From the NCBI RefSeq assembly GCF_010119545.1, contig NZ_JAAEAA010000014.1:62001-126000 (forward strand): a stretch of DNA of 64,000 bases. The letters are read 5' to 3'. Made by a program: the position numbers and the translations under genes. The notes beneath the pieces are model-generated. The model was not told where the DNA came from. It did no database searches and worked only from the letters and a program-made list of their open reading frames with translations. Below are positions 33,423-41,478 of this stretch, in pieces. This DNA comes from Pontibacter fetidus (GTDB taxonomy: Bacteria > Bacteroidota > Bacteroidia > Cytophagales > Hymenobacteraceae). Position 1 is the stretch's first letter. Each line of letters begins with the position of its first letter.

Positions 33423-34001
33423 TTACTTCTGCTGAGGGGTTAGTGTGGCGTTAATTTCTACACTTATCTCTTCGGCAATTTTCTGATACACAATTTTAGG
33501 GATGGTGATGTTGTGCTCCTGCAGCGGAACTATAAACTCTGACTGAATGGTAATAATGCCCCCTTTTATAGTTAATGCAGATTTGATGATGCGCTCCACC
33601 TCTACCCCGTGCACCGCTAATTTGCCTTTCGCCCGTACTGTGTAGGTACCGTCTTTGCTGAAATCGACAGGCTCTATAATTTTACCGGCAAAGGTGCAGT
33701 TTGGGTAGCGCGTGCTTTCCATGTAATTTTCATTGAAATGCTCGCGTTGCAGCGCACTGTTAAACCCCTCAAACGACTCATTGGCTACCGAGAAAGCGAA
33801 TGTCTGGTCATCGGTTTTAATAAGGCCTTTTAACTTAGCAGAGCTTGCCTCGATCAGTTCCAGGGGAGCTTCAGACTTAAAATGGATGCGCCCTTCTTTA
33901 ATACGGTATAGTTGCGCGACAGGCCGATAGAATGTATAGCCTGCACTCAACAGCAAAGCTGCACTGCAAATAATCCACCACAAGATTTTATTTGATTGCA
34001 T
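33423..34001 (-). CDS. Membrane-anchored YceI-like protein
   Basis: A 192-residue YceI-like barrel with an N-terminal membrane anchor (LWWIICSAALLLSAGYTFY) in place of a cleavable signal. The barrel part has YRIKEGRIHFKSEAPLELIEASS, QREHFNENYMESTRYPNCTFAGKI and KGKLAVHGVEVERII, clearly related to the secreted YceI at 26814 (shared REHFNENYxES and DGTY). The ATG at 34001 was chosen because it directly precedes the hydrophobic segment. It is the first gene of the operon with the histidine kinase (3 bp) and the LytTR regulator. A protein that binds an isoprenoid-type ligand in front of its own sensor kinase could be an accessory sensor; that is inference. Confidence 0.85.
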   Translation of the reverse strand: MQSNKILWWIICSAALLLSAGYTFYRPVAQLYRIKEGRIHFKSEAPLELIEASSAKLKGLIKTDDQTFAFSVANESFEGFNSALQREHFNENYMESTRYPNCTFAGKIIEPVDFSKDGTYTVRAKGKLAVHGVEVERIIKSALTIKGGIITIQSEFIVPLQEHNITIPKIVYQKIAEEISVEINATLTPQQK

Positions 34002-34098
34002 CAGCTGCCCTTTTAAAGTATAAAACGTGCCCGCAACCCTATTTCGTGCAAGCATAAAGCCAGTAAAAATAACAAAATTTCTGATGCTCAAAAGTATA

Positions 34099-34138
34099 AA
34101 AAAGCGAAAGCCACCCCATCAGGCAGCTCCCGCTTTAA
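34099..34138 (-). terminator. Candidate terminator after Ohr gene
   Basis: AAAGCG..AGC-type and GCT..CGCTTT arms form an imperfect stem on the minus strand with a T-run after it. It lies about 55 bases beyond the Ohr stop. Confidence 0.4.
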
Positions 34139-34155
34139 AATAGCTTAGTATAAAA

Positions 34156-34191
34156 ACTTTCTAACTTTCTAACTTTCTAACTTTCTAACTC
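34156..34191. repeat. CTTTCTAA octamer array abutting the Ohr stop
   Basis: Four perfect copies of ACTTTCTA (8-bp period) end directly before the Ohr stop codon at 34192-34194. Confidence 0.8.
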
Positions 34192-34608
34192 CTACACTAC
34201 CTCAAGCTGCACTTCTACGTTACCCTGCACTCCAATAGAGTACGGGCAAACCTGGTGTGCTTCATCTACTAATTGCCGGGCCTTTTCTTTATCCATGCCT
34301 TTCAAGTCTACTTCCAGTTTCACACCTAGGCCATAGGCGCCTTCATCCGATTTCAGCAGATCTACGTGAGCTTTAACTGTAGCTGCAGGGTCTAACCGTT
34401 CGTGGTGTTTGCCTGCTACCAATAGCAATGCACTCTGGAAACATGCCGCATAGCCGGCTGCAAACAGTTGTTCGGGGTTTGTTTTTCCTTTTTCGCCGCC
34501 CAACCCTTCAGGCAACGACAAGGGCATATCCAACACGCCATCTGATGAGGTTACATGGCCCCTGCGGCCGCCTGTGGCAGTTACTTCTGCCGTATACACT
34601 CTTTTCAT
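34192..34608 (-). CDS. Organic hydroperoxide resistance protein (Ohr/OsmC family)
   Basis: A 138-residue thiol peroxidase that reduces organic hydroperoxides such as fatty-acid peroxides in the cytoplasm. Both catalytic Cys are visible, C56 (GYAACFQSA) and C121 (HQVCPYS), with Glu 46 (NPEQLF) and the Arg of GGRRGHV, which together define the Ohr subgroup rather than plain OsmC. The start MKRVYTAEVTATGG is the usual Ohr start. No OhrR regulator is next to it. The stop codon is directly followed by an octamer repeat array. Confidence 0.93.
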   Translation of the reverse strand: MKRVYTAEVTATGGRRGHVTSSDGVLDMPLSLPEGLGGEKGKTNPEQLFAAGYAACFQSALLLVAGKHHERLDPAATVKAHVDLLKSDEGAYGLGVKLEVDLKGMDKEKARQLVDEAHQVCPYSIGVQGNVEVQLEVV

Positions 34609-34780
34609 AGTTTATAATTTGTGGTTATAGTTCAGGTAATACTAACAGCACTTTTAAAAGTAATGTTTTGCAAGACAGGACAATAGTGTGCAAACCCAAC
34701 TATAACCCGAAACTATCTGGTACATTTTTATAGGGAATGTTTCCTTTTATCAGCATTGTTTCTATTTTTGCACACGTCCT

Positions 34781-34854
34781 GCACCCGTAGTTCAACTGGA
34801 TAGAATATCGGATTTCGGCTCCGAGGGTTAGGGGTTCGAATCCTCTCGGGTGCA
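34781..34854 (+). tRNA. tRNA-Arg (TCG)
   Basis: The cloverleaf is complete: acceptor GCACCCG (34781-34787) with CGGGTGC (34847-34853), anticodon stem TCGGA/TCCGA enclosing loop TTTCGGC with anticodon TCG, and T-arm loop TTCGAAT. The discriminator is A. CCA is not encoded. It is 74 bases long and decodes CGA. Confidence 0.95.
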
Positions 34855-34863
34855 CATTTTAGA

Positions 34864-34893
34864 GAAAGCCATACTTCATAGTGTGGCTTTTTT
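34864..34893 (+). terminator. Terminator after tRNA-Arg
   Basis: AAAGCCATAC pairs with GTGTGGCTTT (one mismatch) and is followed by a T-run. Confidence 0.75.
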
Positions 34894-35354
34894 CATTTTA
34901 GGCCCTATAGTTTATAAGCCGAACCTGGAGTACGAAGGCGTAACCGAACAAACTATAACAACGCCTTTATTGCCTGCCAAAAATTAAGTAGCTGTGTGTC
35001 TGTTGCAAAACTATACCTGATTTGCCACAAACGAATGGCCAACCTGCCTGTCGCTACCTCGGAACATACATCTAAAAAGGATCATCTACCAGAGTGCTTG
35101 CATCGGCGGGATCTTTATCTTTAAACTACAGGCAGTAGGCACTACACTAAGAACGACTACAACATCAGCATTTTTAACTGGGATGATAAATAAATTTGCG
35201 GTGCTGGGTTTCTGCATAACCACTGACGACGAGCTAAAACAAACCGGGTTTTGGTTATTTTTCTGGTGTTTAATAGCTGTTTATACGCAAGCCGCTGGTA
35301 AAATTGAAAGGTGTTGCCTTTTTAGTTACCATCTTATATTTTGCGTTTCAATTT

Positions 35355-35431
35355 CGGGGTGTAGCGTAGCCTGGTATCGCGCCAGCATGGGGTGCTGGAG
35401 GTCGTGGGTTCGAATCCCGCCACTCCGACCA
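35355..35431 (+). tRNA. tRNA-Pro (GGG)
   Basis: Acceptor CGGGGTG (35355-35361) pairs with CACTCCG (35421-35427). The anticodon arm is CCAGC-ATGGGGT-GCTGG with anticodon GGG, and the T-loop is TTCGAAT. The encoded CCA end is present (35429-35431). It decodes CCC and CCU. Confidence 0.95.
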
Positions 35432-35434
35432 AAT

Positions 35435-35466
35435 AAAAAGCACTACCAATTAAGGCAGTGCTTTTT
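35435..35466 (+). terminator. Terminator after tRNA-Pro
   Basis: AAAAGCACTaCC pairs with GGcAGTGCTTTT and is followed by further T residues. Confidence 0.8.
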
Positions 35467-35487
35467 ATGCAAACTTTAGAAGCTACC

Positions 35488-36615
35488 TTATCTGTTCACG
35501 GCATTATAAGCCTGTCCGTTCTTCTTCTTTTTGCTTGTACGGTTGCGCCATATTATAATACCACTTATCCAAAGTATAGCTGGCATCAGCCCGCTAACGA
35601 ACCATACTATACGCGTAAACCAACCACCGATTTCCCCGAAATGGATGGGCACAAACCAGTTGCGGGTAAGCCGGTGACCAGCCGGTGCCGTATGTGGCTC
35701 GTATGCAAACAAGACCTTACCTGTATACTGATCAACGTACACCTGGGGCCTGTATTCGGGTCCGGCATCTATTTCTGCGGCATTCACAACAGAAAAATAA
35801 ACCCTGTCGGCACTATCCTTCGGCATGATGAGGTTTCGCTTATGGTAGCCGGGATACATGGTATCCATCATATCCAGGGCCTGCCCTATTGTTACCTCCG
35901 GCAAGTCTGTGCGGTACGTGGATTTTATCTTTGTAACATCCGGTGTTGGTTCATTGGTGCTGGTAACATAATCTACAACTACCTGTACCTGCTCTGAAAA
36001 AGCAAAATATACACCAGTTATGCTTACCAGTAAAAGCGGGATGATAAAGTAAAAGCCAAACACTTTGTGCACATCGTAATTGCGGCGTTTAAAGCTGGCA
36101 TTAGGTTTTAAGCGCAGGCCTTCTTTCAGCTGTTTCTTTTTATGAGGCAACCATAAGTAAAACCCCGACGAAAGTAAAACAACAGCTAGCAGCAACGAAC
36201 TGATACCTGTTATAGTAGAGCCAACCTCCCCTATCGTGAGCTGCCGGTGAATTTCCAGCACGTCTTCCAGCACGCCGCGGCGCTTGGCCATTTCGCCCAG
36301 ATACGCACCTGTAGCCCCATCATAAAATACGAACTCATTTTTACCTTCAACCTTTACGATATAATTCTCGAGTTCGCGCAGCGGGAAAAGTATCGTCGAA
36401 ACCTCGCCTCCAAACTGTGCTTCGGCTTTGGCAACTATAGTTCTGGCATCTATAACCTTTACATCCGGGGCAGTGCTTTGGTATAGTTCCGGGTATAAAA
36501 GTGCCGTAAGCTCTGGCTGGAAAACATAAACCGAACCTGTAATGCCAACTATAGAAAGTATAGCACCAGCTGTAAGGCCTATCCAAAGGTGCAGTTGCAG
36601 GATCAGTTTTCTCAT
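35488..36615 (-). CDS. PepSY-associated TM helix domain protein (iron-uptake partner)
   Basis: A 375-residue inner-membrane protein with the PepSY-TM pattern: LILQLHLWIGLTAGAILSIVGITGSVYVF at the start, PepSY segments in the loops, a second membrane pair (IPLLLVSITGVYFAFSEQ) and a terminal pair near FVSGLMPAILWISGIIIWRNR. Such proteins often go with TonB siderophore receptors and may help release or reduce iron at the inner membrane. It is the second gene after the TonB receptor on the same strand, 74 bp away. ATG 36615 (MRKLILQLHLWIGL) is preferred to a codon 15 bases earlier. The Fur-like boxes lie upstream of the receptor, not directly before this gene. Confidence 0.9.
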   Translation of the reverse strand: MRKLILQLHLWIGLTAGAILSIVGITGSVYVFQPELTALLYPELYQSTAPDVKVIDARTIVAKAEAQFGGEVSTILFPLRELENYIVKVEGKNEFVFYDGATGAYLGEMAKRRGVLEDVLEIHRQLTIGEVGSTITGISSLLLAVVLLSSGFYLWLPHKKKQLKEGLRLKPNASFKRRNYDVHKVFGFYFIIPLLLVSITGVYFAFSEQVQVVVDYVTSTNEPTPDVTKIKSTYRTDLPEVTIGQALDMMDTMYPGYHKRNLIMPKDSADRVYFSVVNAAEIDAGPEYRPQVYVDQYTGKVLFAYEPHTAPAGHRLTRNWFVPIHFGEIGGWFTRIVWFVSGLMPAILWISGIIIWRNRTSKKKKNGQAYNAVNR

Positions 36616-36689
36616 GTGGTATGTAAACAAACCGGCGGCACAGCCAAAGCTATGCCGCCAGATTTTAGCAAAACTATAGTTTATCCAGG

Positions 36690-39032
36690 TTAAAAGCGAA
36701 CCCCAATGGTACCCTGCACACTTATTGGTGCACCCGGCATAATAGCTGTCGCCGACTGTGAGCCATCATAATATTTCAGGTTTGTCAGGTTCTTCACATT
36801 TATAGCGGCGTGGTATTTATGGTTATCGTAGTAAATGGTGCCATCGTAGCGGGTGTAGCCTGGCAACCTGAAGCTGTCAGTGGCATCAACGGGTCTGTCG
36901 CCAAAACTGGTAAAGCCACCGCCAATGCCAAGGCCTTTTAGCAGGCCATCCTGCAGTTCGTATGTAGCCCAAAGGCTGCCGCTGTGCTTGCTAACGCCCC
37001 TGAAAGCTGTGCCCACCATTTTCTCGTCTGTATCTTCTGTAACGCGGGCATCTGTGTAACTATAGGTTGCGATCAGGTTAAGGCCGGCTAGAACTTCGCC
37101 GGTCACGTCGGCTTCAATACCTTCGCTGCGCACTTCGCCAACCTGTATGCTATAGGCCGCATCTGTAGGGTCAGTAACCGGTACATTACTGCGCGTTATG
37201 TTAAAGTATGCTGCTTTTACATTTATTTTGTCATTCAGCAGCCCAGATTTCAGACCACCTTCCAGCAAATGAGACGTTACTGGATCAAACGATTCGCCAT
37301 CTTTGGTACGGCCAACTTCCGGCTGAAAACCTTTAGACCAGTTACCATAAACTGATAGTGGGCCAACTACTTCTGCCAGAAAGCCGATGCGCGGGTTAAA
37401 AGCGGTGTTGCGCTGGGTTGTAGTTACCTCCGAGAAGGTATTGGTTGTTTTATTTAGTTTTTTGCTTACTTTTTCAAGGTCCCACACATCGTAACGCGCC
37501 CCGAACAATAACTTAAAGCGCTGTGCAATAGAAAGGAAATCCTGCATATACACACCGTATAGTTGTGTTTTGTCGCGGTAATCGTCGCCGAAAGTAAGCT
37601 TGGTTGGCTTTGGTTTGCTGTTATACTTTGGGTTAAAAACGTTCAGGGTGTCGTAGTTGCCACGGTTATACCAGATATCAAACATAGAGCTGGCTACTTC
37701 TAAACCAACTACTGTTTTGTGTTCCAGTGCTGCACCAGTTTTAAACGTAGCGTATAGTTCGTTCTGAGTTGCAAAGTTGCGCTCAAAGTTATATTGGTCC
37801 TGCAGGCGGCGCGTTACTTTAGAGTTGGTATCGTCGTTTTTAGGAATACCGGCAAACTCCACTACTTTTCGCTCCTCTGATGAATAGGTAAAGTTAGAGG
37901 CATGACGCAAACTAAAAATATCGTTAAAGCGGTGTTGCAGGTTATACTGCACCAGGCGGTTCTGATGTCTGCCCACATTATCTGGTTCGCCGATTGAGCG
38001 GTTAGCTGGTACGTCGGCAATTATTTTATTAAAGGCAACTATACCCCTGTCTGATGCCTGGTCGTGGTCCAGGTATTCGGCTTCTAAGGTAAGGGAGGTT
38101 CTGTCAGAGAAATCGTAGGTTAAGGCTGGCGCTACAAAGAAACGTTTGGTGCTTACAAAATCACGGTACGTATCGCCTTTCTCAAACACGGCATTCATTC
38201 TATATTTCAGGGTTTTTTCCTCGTTAAGGGCACCGCCAAAATCTATAGCCGGACGGTACTGGCCAAAGCTGTTAGCGGTTAACTGAATATCATGGAAAGT
38301 AAAGGCCGTAGGTTTCTTGGTTGTGATGTTTACCATACCACCCGGGTCGCTTACACCATATAATACAGATGCAGGTCCCTTCATTACCTCAAGTTGCTGA
38401 ATGTTGGCCGTCTCGCGGAACGTACGCACGCTGTTACGGAAACCGTTCTTAAAGATACTTTCGGTACTTGTTCTGAACCCACGTATCTGGAAGATGTCGG
38501 TACGGCCACCAAATCCGGTTTCCATGGTTACGCCACTTACATTGCGCATGGCATCATCCAGGCGGATAACCTGCATCTGGTCCATGGCGCGGCGCGAAAT
38601 GATCTGCACAGATTGTGGTACCGACTTTAGCGGAGCTTCCATTTTAGTAGCTGTTGACCCGATCGGCTGCACAAACTCCCCGCTTCTGCTGGTAGTAACC
38701 ACCACTTCGCTAAGGGCTGTTGCGCTTGATGGCAACAGGAAATACTCGGTTAACGTGGAACCACTTACTACAACTACACTTCGTTTTAATGTGGTGTAAC
38801 CTACCCCGGCCGCTACAAGTGTATAAGTACCCGGCGCTACCGCTTTTATCACATATTTACCTTCTTCGTCGGTGGTGGTGCCAAGGGTAGTACCTTCCAG
38901 GGCAACACTTATACCCAGCAGGGGTTCATTTCTTTCAGATACTATTCGCCCCTCTATACGACCCAGACTTTGCGCCAAGGTTATGTGGGTAACAAACAGA
39001 AAAACTATTACAGCTGACAGGCTTCGGAACAT
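36690..39032 (-). CDS. TonB-dependent siderophore receptor
   Basis: A 780-residue outer-membrane receptor importing ferric siderophores with TonB energy. After the signal peptide (VIVFLFVTHITLAQ) comes a CarboxypepD_reg-like domain (IEGRIVSERNEPLLGISVALEGTTLGTTTDEEGKY), then the plug (QPIGSTATKMEAPLKSVPQSVQIISRRAMDQM, RGFRTSTESIFKNGFRNS, EVMKGPASVLYGVSDPGGMVN) and the 22-strand barrel ending in a terminal Phe (GTIGVRF). The plug pattern and the FhuE/FpvA-like layout indicate a siderophore receptor of hydroxamate or mixed type, but the ligand is not predictable. The ATG at 39032 precedes the signal peptide. Two TTTAGA-type boxes lie upstream, and a PepSY gene follows. Confidence 0.94.
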   Translation of the reverse strand: MFRSLSAVIVFLFVTHITLAQSLGRIEGRIVSERNEPLLGISVALEGTTLGTTTDEEGKYVIKAVAPGTYTLVAAGVGYTTLKRSVVVVSGSTLTEYFLLPSSATALSEVVVTTSRSGEFVQPIGSTATKMEAPLKSVPQSVQIISRRAMDQMQVIRLDDAMRNVSGVTMETGFGGRTDIFQIRGFRTSTESIFKNGFRNSVRTFRETANIQQLEVMKGPASVLYGVSDPGGMVNITTKKPTAFTFHDIQLTANSFGQYRPAIDFGGALNEEKTLKYRMNAVFEKGDTYRDFVSTKRFFVAPALTYDFSDRTSLTLEAEYLDHDQASDRGIVAFNKIIADVPANRSIGEPDNVGRHQNRLVQYNLQHRFNDIFSLRHASNFTYSSEERKVVEFAGIPKNDDTNSKVTRRLQDQYNFERNFATQNELYATFKTGAALEHKTVVGLEVASSMFDIWYNRGNYDTLNVFNPKYNSKPKPTKLTFGDDYRDKTQLYGVYMQDFLSIAQRFKLLFGARYDVWDLEKVSKKLNKTTNTFSEVTTTQRNTAFNPRIGFLAEVVGPLSVYGNWSKGFQPEVGRTKDGESFDPVTSHLLEGGLKSGLLNDKINVKAAYFNITRSNVPVTDPTDAAYSIQVGEVRSEGIEADVTGEVLAGLNLIATYSYTDARVTEDTDEKMVGTAFRGVSKHSGSLWATYELQDGLLKGLGIGGGFTSFGDRPVDATDSFRLPGYTRYDGTIYYDNHKYHAAINVKNLTNLKYYDGSQSATAIMPGAPISVQGTIGVRF

Positions 39033-39051
39033 GATGTAGAGCTTATACTTA

Positions 39052-39128
39052 TTTAGATTAATTCTAATAAGACGCAAAAGTAAGCAGTGCTCGCTTAATC
39101 ACAAACCTTTATTTAGACTTTCTCTAAA
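39052..39128. promoter_or_regulatory. Two TTTAGA-N5-TCTAAA boxes (candidate iron operator)
   Basis: TTTAGATTAATTCTAAT (39052-39068) and the perfect inverted repeat TTTAGACTTTCTCTAAA (39112-39128) have centres 60 bp apart and lie upstream of the siderophore receptor. The position suggests a Fur- or DtxR-like repressor site. A close relative occurs at 20922-20937. Confidence 0.55.
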
Positions 39129-39239
39129 TAATAACAGAAATCATTTTTTGAACACTGTTATAGTTTAGGTATATCCTTTTCGGCATTTGGCAAGTATGTA
39201 GGAAATACACACGCAATCAGCATAAACTTATTTACTTAT

Positions 39240-39536
39240 ATGGATACTTATAACCTGAAACCCGAACATATGCGCGCTCCTGATAATCTGACTCGCGAAG
39301 AGATACAGAAAAGCCTGGATGAACTGGATGGGAAAATAAAAACGTTGCGGGCCAAAGTAAATGCCACCACTGCAGACTCGAACCACACGTACCACGAACA
39401 CATTGCCGCCCTTGAGAAAAAACGCGAACTGATAGCCAATAAACTAAACGACACCGAAGATACCCAGGACAAATGGCACAACCTGCGCAGCGGCCTTGAT
39501 ACCCTTAAAAACGAAATCGAAAACCTGTTTAAGTAA
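39240..39536 (+). CDS. Small coiled-coil hypothetical protein
   Basis: A 98-residue, highly charged protein, rich in Lys, Glu, Asn and Leu, with coiled-coil heptads through most of its length (LTREEIQKSLDELDGKIKTLRAKVNATT, then HIAALEKKRELIANKLNDTED). No signal peptide and no catalytic motif are visible. It resembles small soluble coiled-coil stress proteins, but no family is assigned with confidence. It is a single gene divergent from the receptor operon, so the ~207-bp gap with iron boxes could serve both. A terminator (39569-39603) follows. Confidence 0.7.
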   Translation: MDTYNLKPEHMRAPDNLTREEIQKSLDELDGKIKTLRAKVNATTADSNHTYHEHIAALEKKRELIANKLNDTEDTQDKWHNLRSGLDTLKNEIENLFK

Positions 39537-39568
39537 ACTATAGCTATAGTTTGTAACGACCAGAAAAC

Positions 39569-39603
39569 AAAAAGCCCGGCTACTTGCAGCAGCCGGGCTT
39601 TTT
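39569..39603. terminator. Bidirectional terminator
   Basis: AAAAAGCCCGGCT (39569-39581) and its exact reverse complement (39591-39603) form a perfect stem between converging genes. Confidence 0.85.
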
Positions 39604-39618
39604 ATAGTTTATAGTTGC

Positions 39619-41292
39619 TTAGCCAACTACCGGCTCACGGAAGCCAACCCAGGTAAAGCGCTTGATCACAAATTCTGGGTTTGTGAACGATGCGTTACCG
39701 GCCGGGTTACCGCCCGTTACGTGGAAGTCGGAGAAGCTCGCATTCTGGTTCACAAAAATACCACCTGTCAGGTTAAAGCTAACTGGCGTACCAGCAAGGC
39801 TCATTTCATCCATTATCTTCTCTTTCACAACCGGGTCTGTGGTATAAGCGCCGCACGAAATAGCACCATGCTCACGCGCCATGTCGCTGGCCAGTTCTAT
39901 GCTCTGGTCTGTATCTTTTGTTTTGATGATTAGCATGATCGGGCCAAACAGTTCGCGGCTGTAGCTTTCCTTGTTGCTGGCCTCTACTTCGTAAATTACA
40001 GGCGAGCAGGTGCGCGCATTGGCAAACATCGGGTTACTGAAGTCGCAGGTAGTTAGTACGGCATTGCCACCTATAGTTGCTGCACCTTTCACACGCTCTG
40101 TCGTAGCCGGGTTTTGTATCGCGCCCAATATGTGCGGACCAGCTTTCGGGTTATTTACCAGGCCAGTTACTGCATCAGCAATTTTCTGAACCACCTCTTC
40201 GTAAGGCACAGTTTCGCCACCTACTTTAATGCCGCCTTCCGGGATAAAGAAGTTCTGCGGAGCCGTACACATCTGGCCGGAGTATAAGCTCACTGAAAAT
40301 GCCAGGTTCTGCGCTACTTTATCCAGGTCATCTACCGAATCTAGAATAATTGAGTTAACCCCTGCTTTCTCCGTAAATACGGTTTTCCCTTTCAGGCTCT
40401 CGATATAGTTACCAAACTCTGTTCCGCCGGTATAGTCTATCAACTTAACCTTCGGGTTCTCAGCCAGTTCTTTGGTTATCAGTCTGTCGTCAGCATCCAC
40501 GGCAAGCTGGCAGATATTCGGGTTCAGGCCATTTTCAGCTAACACCTTTTGTAATTCAGCTACCACTATAGCTATTGGCAATACGGCTTTAGGGTGCGGT
40601 TTAACTATAACCGGGTTACCCGTAACAAGGCTTGCATACATACCCGGCACCGTGTTCCATGTCGGGAAGGTAGAGCAACCAATTACCAGCGCTACGCCTT
40701 TAGGTACCGCTTTCCAGCTTTTATTCAGTTTCAGGTTATACTTGCCCATTGGCTTTTCCCATTCCGTGCTTTCCGGGAAACGGGTCTGCTCTTCGTAACC
40801 AGAGGCAATAGCTTCCAGGGCGCGGTCGGCGGCATGCGGACCTGATGCCTGAAACGACATCATATAGGCCTGGCCGGTAGTGTGCATGGTTGCATACGCT
40901 ATCTCAAAAAAACGTGCTTTCATGCGCTCCAGCGATTCTACCAGGATAGCGGCACGGTCAGCAGGCTTTACTTTACGCCATTGGTGGTAGGCTTCTTCGG
41001 CGCGCGAAATCAGGGTCTCAGGGGCAAAAAAAGGATATTTTATGCCTAAAGGCTGCTGCTCGTAAGGCGATTCTTCCTGGCCGGCCCAGTTTTCCGGATT
41101 TTCCTGTAGCAGTTCGTCGAACTTATTGTCTAATCGGGATGTATACTTTTCGCGGCCTTCTTTGTCAGCATTTTCGCCATAAACTTCCGGCGACGGATTT
41201 TCGGGATAATGTGCAAAGAAAGTACGCTCGTGCAGGGCACGTACTGCGGTATCAAGTGTAGTTTGGTGTTTGCTTGCCAGATTAGTAGCCAT
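39619..41292 (-). CDS. paaN: Phenylacetic acid degradation protein PaaN-like
   Basis: A 557-residue member of the aldehyde dehydrogenase superfamily of the PaaN type, used in ring-cleavage aldehyde oxidation during phenylacetate breakdown. It starts with the long PaaN-specific region (TTLDTAVRALHERTFFAHYPENPSPEVYG), followed by the NAD-binding domain with GCSTFPTWNTVPGMYASLVTGNPVIVKPHP, FTEKAGVNS and the catalytic Cys in SGQMCTAPQNFF, and ends with FHVTGGNPAGNASFTNPEFVIKRF. No other paa gene is adjacent, so the pathway genes are elsewhere or the enzyme acts alone. The ATG at 41292 is the normal start. Confidence 0.9.
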   Translation of the reverse strand: MATNLASKHQTTLDTAVRALHERTFFAHYPENPSPEVYGENADKEGREKYTSRLDNKFDELLQENPENWAGQEESPYEQQPLGIKYPFFAPETLISRAEEAYHQWRKVKPADRAAILVESLERMKARFFEIAYATMHTTGQAYMMSFQASGPHAADRALEAIASGYEEQTRFPESTEWEKPMGKYNLKLNKSWKAVPKGVALVIGCSTFPTWNTVPGMYASLVTGNPVIVKPHPKAVLPIAIVVAELQKVLAENGLNPNICQLAVDADDRLITKELAENPKVKLIDYTGGTEFGNYIESLKGKTVFTEKAGVNSIILDSVDDLDKVAQNLAFSVSLYSGQMCTAPQNFFIPEGGIKVGGETVPYEEVVQKIADAVTGLVNNPKAGPHILGAIQNPATTERVKGAATIGGNAVLTTCDFSNPMFANARTCSPVIYEVEASNKESYSRELFGPIMLIIKTKDTDQSIELASDMAREHGAISCGAYTTDPVVKEKIMDEMSLAGTPVSFNLTGGIFVNQNASFSDFHVTGGNPAGNASFTNPEFVIKRFTWVGFREPVVG

Positions 41293-41478
41293 AGTTTTCA
41301 GAGTTATGCTTTTAAAATGATTGGTTTTGATCCAACCTTGGAAAGTTACGTAAAAAAATATAAAGGTTTGGGTACTATAGGCTATTTAGCCTTATATTTA
41401 AAAGTGCTATCAGGCACCTGCTACAGGTACAGCGACTGTCCCGGTTTGTTTAACTTAAAATTTTAATTTTTGGTATAG

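Larger units (their letters stand above)
34609..35487. other. tRNA-bearing intergenic region
   Basis: This 879-bp gap holds two tRNA genes with their terminators. Between them (34895-35354) lies AT-rich sequence with scattered CTATA words but no convincing gene. An open frame at 35183-35479 crosses the tRNA-Pro gene and is not a real gene. Confidence 0.7.

Noticed and set aside
34156..34191. Octamer array considered as a CRISPR
   Set aside because: The 8-bp units are directly adjacent, with no unique spacers and no cas genes in the window.
35183..35479. Open frame of 98 codons
   Set aside because: It runs through the tRNA-Pro gene and its terminator and has no family features.
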